Under the pieces are notes generated by a model. The model was not told the DNA's origin, searched no databases, and saw only the letters and a program-made list of their open reading frames with translations. A stretch of DNA of 5,499 nt from an uncultured Ruminococcus sp. (GTDB lineage: Bacteria > Bacillota > Clostridia > Oscillospirales > CAG-272): assembly GCA_902765885.1 (NCBI GenBank), contig CACXBN010000334.1, positions 1 to 5,499 of the forward strand. The letters are read 5' to 3'. A program made the position numbers and the translations under genes. Positions 1 through 5,499 of the stretch are shown piece after piece (within the stretch, counting starts at the first letter, position 1; every line of letters begins with the position of its first letter).

Positions 1-875
1 ATTCTCATTATCAAAATAAACATCAGCACCACATAGAGTGTCGTGCCAAGAAATCCGAATTTTTCGGCAAGTGTTGAAAAGATAAAGTCAGAACGGCTTC
101 CGAACTGTCTCTGGAACTGTGTGCCGCCGTAGAACCCGGCACCCCTGAAGCCGCCTGATATAATGGTGTTTCTGCTTAAAATCGCCTGATATCCACCATC
201 CTGGGGGTCAAGGTCGGGATTGAATCCCGCAAGGATTCTTATCTGCTGCCTTGAAGTAAGATGCGACCACAAAATCGGTGTAAGCGCTACTCCAATCAGC
301 GCTACTCCGAGAAAATACCAGATCGAAACACCTCCTCCAAGGAACACGAACAAAACTATGCTGGAATAGACCAGCGCCATTCCAGTATCTCCCTGCCACA
401 AAACGAGTCCTATGACTAGCCCGGCATGGAGAAGAAGCTGAAGAATGGAAAGCGGATGATTGATATTGTCCTTAAGTTTTCCGGCGTGCATGGAAAGCGT
501 AATCAGGAAAAACACCTTTGCTATCTCAGTAGGCTGCACCGAAACCGGTCCAATTGAAATCCAGTTGTCGTTTCCGTAGCTTCCTTTTCCGAAGAACTTA
601 ACAATCAGTATCAGCACTATTATTATGCCGAAAAAAACATATTTAAGTTTTGAAAAAATAGTGTCATAATCAGAAAACGCAATAACGAACATAAAAATGA
701 GGCTGACTACCGATGCAAGAAGCTGCACCTGAACATACCACGTTCCGTTTTCATAAGCAGGCGCCATAGCCAACAGCACTATGATGCTCATTGTATTCAT
801 AAGGAGAACGCAAACGAGAACTACCGGATCAAGCCTTTTGAATTTTTCTTTTAAACTGATGGAAAATTCTCTCAT
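1..875 (-). CDS. SEDS-family peptidoglycan glycosyltransferase (RodA/FtsW/SpoVE type), 3' end cut by window edge
   Basis: This is an integral membrane protein of the SEDS family, which polymerises lipid II into glycan strands with a partner class B PBP during elongation, division or sporulation. I see 291 residues and an open frame at the left edge; family members are usually about 370-430 aa, so the C-terminal helices are missing. Hydrophobic segments lie near residues 17-38, 47-67, 78-94, 117-131, 143-160, 166-181, 184-203 and 275-290. Family motifs are NWISIGP (104-110), QPTEIAK (114-120), QGDTGMA (161-167), FNPDLDP (218-224), GGYQ (227-230) and SDFIF (262-266). Asp263 aligns with the catalytic Asp of RodA. 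The loop reads SRSDFIF where most members have HTDFIF. The NPDLDP...GYQ region and general style resemble clostridial RodA-like paralogues, but RodA, FtsW and SpoVE cannot be separated here. The ATG at 873-875 follows a strong AAAGGAG. The gene lies 49 nt after proS with no terminator between, so it is probably co-transcribed with it. Confidence 0.93.
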   Translation of the reverse strand, partial: MREFSISLKEKFKRLDPVVLVCVLLMNTMSIIVLLAMAPAYENGTWYVQVQLLASVVSLIFMFVIAFSDYDTIFSKLKYVFFGIIIVLILIVKFFGKGSYGNDNWISIGPVSVQPTEIAKVFFLITLSMHAGKLKDNINHPLSILQLLLHAGLVIGLVLWQGDTGMALVYSSIVLFVFLGGGVSIWYFLGVALIGVALTPILWSHLTSRQQIRILAGFNPDLDPQDGGYQAILSRNTIISGGFRGAGFYGGTQFQRQFGSRSDFIFSTLAEKFGFLGTTLYVVLMFILIMR

Positions 876-880
876 GCCTT

Positions 881-887
881 CTCCTTT
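881..887 (-). promoter_or_regulatory. Shine-Dalgarno site of the SEDS gene
   Basis: The minus strand reads AAAGGAG with 5 nt before the ATG at 873-875. It is a near-consensus ribosome binding site and fixes the start codon of the partial SEDS gene. Confidence 0.8.
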
Positions 888-924
888 CTGAATATTTTCT
901 GATTGACTCTATCTTATGTTGATC

Positions 925-2361
925 TTAATATGCGATGCCCCAGTACACAAGGTGTTTTGCCGGTTTGCCGCAGCATACACATTTGTCTGAAAGCTCTTCC
1001 TGTTCGAACGGTATGCATCTTGAGCCTACTCCGGTCATCTCCTTGACCTTGTCTTCACATTCTTCGTCTCCGCACCACATGGCTTTGACGAATCCGTCTC
1101 CATGACTGAGCGCTTCTTTTATTTCATCGAGTGTTGTGCATGAATAAGTTCTTCTCTTGAGGTTGTCAAGAGCTTTTTCATACATACCGTCTCTGACTTC
1201 CTTTAACTTTCTTTCGACGGTCTCTTCTATATTGTCTATGCTTACGACTTCTTTCTGCATATTGTGTCTTGTAACTATGACACACTGACCGGCTTCGATG
1301 TCACGCGGACCCATTTCTATTCTTACGGGCACGCCTTTCATCTCATATTCGGCGAATTTCCATCCCGGAGAGTTGTCGCTGTCGTCGAGCTTGACTCTGA
1401 ATTTAGCAGAAAGCTTATCATAAAGAGCACGGTTTGCTTCAATGACGCCTTCCTTGTGTGCTGCTACGGGAATTACTACCACCTGAATCGGAGCTACTGC
1501 GGGAGGCAGAACAAGTCCGTTGTTGTCTCCGTGAGTCATAATGATAGCACCTATCATTCTTGTGGTTACGCCCCATGATGTCTGGTGCGGATACTGGAGC
1601 TTGTTGTCGCGGTCGGTATACTGTATGTCGAATGCTCTCGCAAACCCGTCACCGAAATAGTGGGAAGTTCCTGCCTGAAGAGCTTTGCCGTCGTGCATCA
1701 ATGCTTCGATGCAGTATGTATCTTCCGCACCTGCGAATTTGTCCGACGGAGTCTTGGCACCCTTGATTACCGGAATGGCAAGTTCATCCGTATGGAAATC
1801 GGCATAAACGTTCAGCATCTGAATTGTTTCAGCTCTTGCCTCTTCTTCCGTTGCATGCATTGTATGTCCTTCCTGCCACAGGAATTCACGGCTGCGGAGG
1901 AAAGGTCTCGTCGTTTTTTCCCATCTCACCACAGAACACCACTGGTTGTACAGTTTGGGCAGATCCCTGTATGAGCGGATTATGTCCTTATAGTGTTCGC
2001 AGAAAAGTGTTTCCGATGTCGGTCTTACGCACAGTCTTTCAGTCAGCGGCTCGCTTCCGCCGTGTGTGACCCAGGCGACCTCGGGAGCAAATCCCTCGAC
2101 ATGATCCTTTTCCTTCTGGAGAAGTGATTCCGGGATAAACATCGGCATATATACGTTCTCATGTCCGAGAGCTTTGAATTTGCCGTCGAGTATCCTCTGG
2201 ATATTTTCCCAGATTGCGTATCCGTATGGACGGATTATCATGCATCCCTTTACACTGGAGTATGCAATAAGGTCGGCTTTTGTGCAAATGTCAGTATACC
2301 ACTTTGCGAAGTCCTCATCCATTGAGGTGATGTCACGTACTAATTTCTGATCGTTTTTCAT
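925..2361 (-). CDS. proS: Prolyl-tRNA synthetase, archaeal/eukaryotic-type class II (EC 6.1.1.15)
   Basis: This cytoplasmic enzyme activates proline with ATP and loads it onto tRNA-Pro. From the ATG at 2359-2361 it is 478 aa, the usual size of the short archaeal-like ProRS (Thermus type). It lacks the editing (INS) domain that the long bacterial type carries between motifs 2 and 3. The N-terminal catalytic core shows motif 1 around KGCMIIRPYG (38-47), the RPTSE loop (113-117), motif 2 with RWE (146-148) and RPFLRSREF (152-160), the GTSHYFG proline pocket (231-237) and motif 3 with GVTTRMIGA (264-272). The anticodon-binding domain follows from about 290 to 400. A C-terminal zinc-type domain has Cys430, Cys435, Cys461 and Cys464 as likely ligands, plus extra Cys449 and Cys463. 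The chain ends in Tyr478, as in this subfamily, where the C-terminal Tyr approaches the active site. A TTG at 2383-2385 would add 8 residues and overlap pcrA, but the ATG has AAGGAA 6 nt upstream and is preferred. No T-box leader is visible. Confidence 0.97.
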   Translation of the reverse strand: MKNDQKLVRDITSMDEDFAKWYTDICTKADLIAYSSVKGCMIIRPYGYAIWENIQRILDGKFKALGHENVYMPMFIPESLLQKEKDHVEGFAPEVAWVTHGGSEPLTERLCVRPTSETLFCEHYKDIIRSYRDLPKLYNQWCSVVRWEKTTRPFLRSREFLWQEGHTMHATEEEARAETIQMLNVYADFHTDELAIPVIKGAKTPSDKFAGAEDTYCIEALMHDGKALQAGTSHYFGDGFARAFDIQYTDRDNKLQYPHQTSWGVTTRMIGAIIMTHGDNNGLVLPPAVAPIQVVVIPVAAHKEGVIEANRALYDKLSAKFRVKLDDSDNSPGWKFAEYEMKGVPVRIEMGPRDIEAGQCVIVTRHNMQKEVVSIDNIEETVERKLKEVRDGMYEKALDNLKRRTYSCTTLDEIKEALSHGDGFVKAMWCGDEECEDKVKEMTGVGSRCIPFEQEELSDKCVCCGKPAKHLVYWGIAY

Positions 2362-2367
2362 GTTCAA

Positions 2368-2373
2368 TTCCTT
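2368..2373 (-). promoter_or_regulatory. Shine-Dalgarno site of proS overlapping the pcrA stop codon
   Basis: The minus strand reads TAAGGAATTGAACATG: the TAA (2372-2374) ends pcrA, AAGGAA (2368-2373) is the ribosome binding site, and ATG (2359-2361) starts proS after a 6-nt spacer. It decides the proS start against the upstream in-frame TTG. Its overlap with the stop codon suggests translational coupling of the two genes. Confidence 0.75.
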
Positions 2374-4798
2374 ATATTTTTTCAAGCTTTGCGAATTTTC
2401 TCATAAGTTTTTTGGTTCCCACTTTTTCAAAAGCAACTTCAACAAGCTGGTCGCCGCCCATGTTATTGACTGACATGACGACTCCTTCTCCGAATGCGAT
2501 ATGCTTGACTTTATCGCCGCTATGAAGAGGAACGAGTCCTGAATGTTTTTCTTCATTGTTTGTTTTTTCCTTGAGCGCCGGAGAACGCTTTGATGTTTCA
2601 TTCACGAAATTGTTCACCGGTTTCGCTTTTGGATATCTCGGGTGGATGACCTTCGGAGCGCTTACGGCTGCCACCTTCGTTTCATCATACAGGCAGTCTT
2701 CGTCGTTCTGCTCTATGCTCTTCACAAATCTCGAAACGGGATTTTTGTTCGTGAAACCGTTTATAAGTCTGCTTTCCGCATGGATAAGATACAGTTTTCT
2801 TCTTGCTCTCGTGATTGCCACATATGCAAGTCTTCTTTCTTCTTCCTCATTGCCTTCTCTCAGCGACTGGCCTGACGGGAACAGTTCCTCTTCCAGTCCG
2901 GGGAGGAAGACTTCGTTGAACTCGAGACCTTTTGCCGAGTGGATCGTCATCATAACGACAGCATCGGCGGATTCATCATATTTGTCAACATCGGCAACAA
3001 GAGCAACATCTTCAAGGAATCCGGCGAGACTTGCGTCTTCGTTTTCTCTTTCATACTGCACTGCAGCTGAGACAAGCTCCTCAACGTTACTGATTCTTTC
3101 TTCCCGTTCCTTCTTGTCGTCTATATTCTCAAGCATGCGCTTGTATCCGGTTCTCTCATACACCTCTTTCAGGAGGGCTGAAACGGAAAGAGTCGATGCT
3201 TTTTCCACAAGGCTGTCGATCATGAACACAAAATTGACCATCTGGTTTGAAGTTGCAGCAGACAGAGCGGAATATCTCTTCGCGCCTCTCAAAAATTCAA
3301 ACATCGGACAGTTTTCCGAAGCAGCCAGCGCCTCTGCGATCTGAAGGGATTTGTCTCCTATGCCCCTTCTCGGTGTGTTTATGATTCTGCGGAGTCTGAG
3401 GTCATCATTCTGGTTGTTGATTACCGCCAGATATGCGACCATGTCCTTGATCTCCGCTCTGTCAAAGAAGCGAAGCCCGCCGAGCATGATGTACGGTATA
3501 TTGTAATTTGTGAACGCCTGCTCGATCGCTCTTGACTGGGCATTCACCCTGTAAAGCACTGCAAAATCACCGAAGCGCTTGTTCTCGCGTCTGACGGAGG
3601 AGATGATTGAACTTGCTATAAATCTTCCTTCGTCGTTCTGGTCTGACACCTGCTTGAGAATTACCTTTTCACCGTCGTCCTTTGTCGGTCTGAGAACTTT
3701 TCCTTTTCTCTGGGTGTTTTCCCTGATCACGCTGTTTGCCGCTCTCAGAATATTTCCGCTGGATCTGTAGTTGTCTTCAAGCTTGATGATCTCGGTATTC
3801 TTGAACATTTTGTCAAAATTCAGGATGTTCTCGATGACCGCGCCGCGGAATTTATATATGCTCTGATCATCGTCGCCGACGACCATGATGTTTTTGTGCT
3901 TTGCCGAAAGCATCTTCGTGAGTTCGAGCTGAGCTTCGTTTGTATCCTGGAACTCATCGACCGAAATGTATTTGAATTTGTTCTGCAGGGTTTTCAGTAC
4001 ATCGTCATGATTTCTTAAAAGCAGAACAGTCTGCATGATGAGGTCATCAAAATCGAGCAGGTTCTGTGTTTTGAGAGCTTCCGAATATGCAGCGTAAACT
4101 TTGGCTATCATGCTGTACTTGGCATCGTTGCTGTTCTGGGCATAGTACTCTTCCGGCCCCATGAGCTTGTCTTTCGCCCTGCTTATTGCGTTCTGAACCG
4201 ATTTAACGGGAAGAATACTGTCATCTATCCCAAGATTTTTCATGCACAGGCCGATCTGCTTTTTAGAGTCATCCGAATCGCATATCGTAAAAGCAGCTCC
4301 GTAGCCCACACGGTCACCGTATCTTCTGAGTATGCGGACGCACACGGAATGGAATGTACCGGCAGTTATCCCCTTGATCTCAGGGCTGTTCTCGCCGAAC
4401 ACCTTCTCAAGTCTTGTCTTAATTTCGCGTGCAGCCTTGTTCGTGAATGTTATAGCCATAACCTGCCACGGTTCCGGGGCGCCTTCGGTAAATCTGGTGA
4501 GATAATCTCCGAGCTCTTCTTTGGGAAGCTCAATGAATTTTTTCATCTCTGCAATTTCTTCCTCGGTGATTCCGGCGGGAACCTTGTCGGAGTTATATGC
4601 ATTTCCATATCTGATGAGGTAAGCGATTCTGTTGACAAGGACAGTCGTTTTACCGCTTCCCGCTCCAGCAAGGATAAGCAGAGGTCCGTTTACGCAGTAT
4701 ACGGCTTTTCTCTGCATCTCATTCAGATTTTCGTAGTACTTGTCAAATAAAGCACGTTTCGTTTCAAGATAAAAATTCTTCAAATTAAGGTCTGCCAT
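2372..4798 (-). CDS. pcrA: ATP-dependent 3'-5' DNA helicase, PcrA/UvrD family (superfamily 1A)
   Basis: PcrA unwinds DNA 3'-5' in nucleotide excision repair, rolling-circle replication, RecA-filament removal and clearance of stalled RNA polymerase. All SF1A motifs are present: Q motif LNEMQRKAV (25-33), motif I GAGSGKTT (45-52), Ia AITFTNKAA (115-123), Ib TAGTFHS (145-151), II DEFQDTN (281-287), III GDDDQSIYKFRGA (308-320), IV LEDNYRS (340-346), V TIHSAKGLEF (618-627) and VI RRLAYVAITRAR (655-666). After a charged linker (about 700-754), residues 755-808 (GDKVKHIAFGEGVV near 761-774, KKLMRKFAKLEKI at the end) match the PcrA C-terminal Tudor-like domain that binds RNA polymerase. At 808 aa it is longer than the usual 720-750, mainly because of about 40 extra residues between motifs I and Ia (near 66-108). 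The ATG at 4796-4798 has a weak AAAGAGAG upstream. It is the first gene of the likely pcrA-proS-SEDS operon. UvrD or Rep are alternatives, but the C-terminal domain and taxonomy favour PcrA. Confidence 0.95.
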   Translation of the reverse strand: MADLNLKNFYLETKRALFDKYYENLNEMQRKAVYCVNGPLLILAGAGSGKTTVLVNRIAYLIRYGNAYNSDKVPAGITEEEIAEMKKFIELPKEELGDYLTRFTEGAPEPWQVMAITFTNKAAREIKTRLEKVFGENSPEIKGITAGTFHSVCVRILRRYGDRVGYGAAFTICDSDDSKKQIGLCMKNLGIDDSILPVKSVQNAISRAKDKLMGPEEYYAQNSNDAKYSMIAKVYAAYSEALKTQNLLDFDDLIMQTVLLLRNHDDVLKTLQNKFKYISVDEFQDTNEAQLELTKMLSAKHKNIMVVGDDDQSIYKFRGAVIENILNFDKMFKNTEIIKLEDNYRSSGNILRAANSVIRENTQRKGKVLRPTKDDGEKVILKQVSDQNDEGRFIASSIISSVRRENKRFGDFAVLYRVNAQSRAIEQAFTNYNIPYIMLGGLRFFDRAEIKDMVAYLAVINNQNDDLRLRRIINTPRRGIGDKSLQIAEALAASENCPMFEFLRGAKRYSALSAATSNQMVNFVFMIDSLVEKASTLSVSALLKEVYERTGYKRMLENIDDKKEREERISNVEELVSAAVQYERENEDASLAGFLEDVALVADVDKYDESADAVVMMTIHSAKGLEFNEVFLPGLEEELFPSGQSLREGNEEEERRLAYVAITRARRKLYLIHAESRLINGFTNKNPVSRFVKSIEQNDEDCLYDETKVAAVSAPKVIHPRYPKAKPVNNFVNETSKRSPALKEKTNNEEKHSGLVPLHSGDKVKHIAFGEGVVMSVNNMGGDQLVEVAFEKVGTKKLMRKFAKLEKI

Positions 4799-4806
4799 AA
4801 GTATCG

Positions 4807-4814
4807 CTCTCTTT
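4807..4814 (-). promoter_or_regulatory. Weak Shine-Dalgarno site of pcrA
   Basis: The minus strand reads AAAGAGAG, 8 nt before the ATG at 4796-4798. It is purine-rich but matches the consensus less well than the sites of the two downstream genes, so initiation of pcrA may be modest. No better in-frame start lies nearby. Confidence 0.4.
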
Positions 4815-4831
4815 GCCCAAATATTCAGACC

Positions 4832-4860
4832 ATTATACCATATTTTTTCATATAATACAA
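4832..4860 (-). promoter_or_regulatory. Extended -10 sigma-A-type promoter for pcrA-proS-SEDS
   Basis: On the minus strand the -10 box is a perfect TATAAT (4832-4837) preceded by TGG, giving the extended TGnTATAAT form. A partial -35 TTGTAT (4855-4860) lies at the ideal 17-bp spacing. The predicted transcript would start near 4825, leaving a leader of about 26 nt with no room for a riboswitch or T-box. The DNA upstream (4861-4912) is very A/T-rich and could act as an UP element. The -35 box matches TTGACA in only three positions, which the extended -10 would offset. Confidence 0.7.
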
Positions 4861-4990
4861 TTTGTAAAAGACAATTATTGATAAAATATACTAATATATA
4901 GTTATATTACAGATGAAGATTTCAGCCGATTCGGCATCATAAAAATCACATGATCAGTCTGTCCGTCCGCACCTGCACAGCCCCTGGGGA
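4861..4990. other. Non-coding spacer between terminator and pcrA promoter
   Basis: I find no gene here on either strand. The left part (4861-4912) is extremely A/T-rich. The right part (4913-4990) has normal composition, with small dyads only: GCCGATTCGGC (4925-4935) and CCCCTGGGG (4981-4989). There is no LexA-type box, T-box element or tRNA-like fold. Confidence 0.5.
4892..4909. repeat. A/T inverted repeat upstream of the pcrA promoter
   Basis: Arms TAATATA and TATATTA (7 bp, perfect) flank a 4-nt centre, TAGT on the plus strand. The dyad lies about 67-84 bp upstream of the predicted pcrA transcription start. It could be an operator, but arms made only of A and T arise easily by chance in DNA this AT-rich. 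Confidence 0.25.
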
Positions 4991-5024
4991 AAAGAAAAAA
5001 GGGCATCCGGCTAAACGGATACCC
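4991..5024 (-). terminator. Rho-independent terminator of the right-edge gene
   Basis: Read on the minus strand, GGGTATCCG (5016-5024) pairs with CGGATGCCC (5001-5009) across the 6-nt loop TTTAGC, giving a 9-bp stem with one G-U pair. The T-run TTTTTTCTTT follows at once (4991-5000). On the plus strand the G-U pair becomes a C-A mismatch and no T-run follows, so the terminator works only leftwards. It ends the transcript of the gene at 5094-5499 and separates it from the pcrA promoter. Confidence 0.9.
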
Positions 5025-5047
5025 AAGATGTTTCTTATATGTCAGAG

Positions 5048-5092
5048 TCCGGCCTGAAGCTGAACTGAGACTGTTGTTTTTACTCCGGCCTG
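5048..5092. repeat. Pair of 9-bp direct repeats between the right-edge gene and its terminator
   Basis: TCCGGCCTG occurs at 5048-5056 and again at 5084-5092, 36 bp apart. Both copies lie between the annotated stop codon of the right-edge gene and its terminator. The spacing is a multiple of three, and in one minus-strand frame both copies encode Gln-Ala-Gly, which fits a possible hidden extension of that gene. It may also be chance. Confidence 0.35.
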
Positions 5093-5093
5093 T

Positions 5094-5499
5094 TTAAGAA
5101 TTCGGCTTTATGACGACATCGGGCTTTTCACCCTCGTTGAACTCATATATTTTTTTCAGAACTGCCAGGGCTCCGTCGATGTGATAAGCCCCGTGTATGT
5201 CAAGTTTAGGAATCGAGAGGAATATTTTGTCGCCGGACCTGAAAATAGGGTCGTATTTGTCAAGATAATTATAAAAATGCCTGTCTATCGCCCTGTCGTA
5301 GGCCTCTCCCATATCTCTTCTTCTGTTGAGCCTTACTTTCCCGTAAATGATCTTTGCTTCCTTGAAGTATCCGGAGTTTATAAGATACCCCTGACCGTAG
5401 AGATCGCCAGCCTTTCTCTCAAGCAGCGCCTTCAGAGCTTCTTCCGGGGATGGAAAAGACTTAAGGTATGTGTCAATATTATACACAAGTGATACGGAC
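5094..5499 (-). CDS. Unrecognised protein, C-terminal part (5' end beyond the window)
   Basis: I do not recognise this protein. The frame is open to the right edge, giving at least 134 residues before the TAA at 5094-5096. A GTG at 5484-5486 could start a 130-aa protein, but no Shine-Dalgarno sequence precedes it and the frame continues upstream, so it is more likely the tail of a longer protein. The visible part is soluble, charged and mixed alpha/beta in character. It has a helical, Glu/Lys/Leu-rich stretch (SPEEALKALLERKAGD), an Arg-rich segment (VRLNRRRDMGEAYDRAIDR), an aromatic stretch (HFYNYLDKYD) and a C-terminal part containing GDKIFLSIPKLDIHGAYHID. No membrane segment, signal peptide or cysteine is seen. 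The last coding position is 70 nt from the terminator hairpin, somewhat far, and a neighbouring frame stays open to 5042 (see findings). The frame is believable as a gene because of its length, the terminator behind it and the same strand as its neighbours. Confidence 0.7.
   Translation of the reverse strand, partial: SVSLVYNIDTYLKSFPSPEEALKALLERKAGDLYGQGYLINSGYFKEAKIIYGKVRLNRRRDMGEAYDRAIDRHFYNYLDKYDPIFRSGDKIFLSIPKLDIHGAYHIDGALAVLKKIYEFNEGEKPDVVIKPNS

Noticed and set aside
208..399. Minus-strand 63-codon frame inside the SEDS gene
   Set aside because: It is out of frame within a conserved membrane-protein gene, so it is a shadow.
1264..2069. Several overlapping plus-strand open frames opposite proS
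   Set aside because: They are shadows of the conserved proS frame, rich in Cys, His and Arg, and mutually overlapping.
2362..2385. Eight-residue N-terminal extension of ProRS from a TTG start
   Set aside because: It has no Shine-Dalgarno site of its own and overlaps pcrA, while the downstream ATG has a well-placed AAGGAA.
2556..3344. Long plus-strand open frame (262 codons) opposite the C-terminal half of pcrA
   Set aside because: It is antisense to a fully conserved helicase, is dominated by Ser/Leu/Phe as expected from reading a coding strand backwards, and has no recognisable domain.
4349..4750. Plus-strand open frame of 133 codons opposite the start of pcrA
   Set aside because: It is antisense to the motif I-Ib region of PcrA and shows no family features.
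4879..4908. Plus-strand promoter-like TTGATA ... TATAGT in the AT-rich spacer
   Set aside because: The spacing is too short (15 bp) and no plus-strand gene lies downstream; such matches are expected in A/T-rich DNA.
4925..4935. GCCGATTCGGC palindrome
   Set aside because: The arms are only 5 bp, there is no T-run, and it sits well upstream of the promoter, so chance is the simplest explanation.
4799..4990. LexA (SOS) box or T-box leader controlling pcrA-proS
   Set aside because: No GAAC...GTTC pair lies in the spacer, the predicted leader is only about 26 nt, and proS is not the first gene of the unit.
5181..5492. Plus-strand open frame opposite the right-edge gene
   Set aside because: The minus-strand frame is open to the window edge and is followed by a terminator on its own strand; the plus frame has neither a promoter nor a terminator.

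Overview
The window looks like a piece of a chromosome from a Firmicute of the class Clostridia, probably near Ruminococcus/Oscillospiraceae. This is inferred from protein style, not from a search: an archaeal/eukaryotic-type prolyl-tRNA synthetase, a PcrA helicase with an insertion after motif I, and a RodA-like SEDS protein. Shine-Dalgarno sites are purine-rich, the intergenic DNA is AT-rich, and coding G+C is moderate. Everything recognisable is ordinary housekeeping. I see no phage, transposon, CRISPR array, rRNA or tRNA.

All genes lie on the minus strand, so the window reads right to left. At the right edge (5499 to 5094) is the C-terminal part of an unrecognised soluble protein, closed by a clear intrinsic terminator (4991-5024). 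Next comes about 190 bp of non-coding, AT-rich DNA holding a good extended -10 promoter (4832-4860). This promoter would drive pcrA (4798-2372), proS (2361-925) and a SEDS-family (RodA/FtsW) gene that runs off the left edge (875-1).

These three genes are tightly packed. There are 10 nt between pcrA and proS, with the proS ribosome binding site overlapping the pcrA stop codon, and 49 nt between proS and the SEDS gene. I see no terminator in either gap, so they probably form one operon joining DNA repair/replication-conflict resolution, tRNA charging and cell-wall polymerisation. The three products do not share a pathway; the link is probably growth-related co-expression.

I did not find a convincing undescribed system. 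The points most worth a second look are the roughly 40-residue insertion in PcrA, the altered conserved loops of the SEDS protein, and the unknown right-edge protein, whose 3' end may hide a +1 frameshift.
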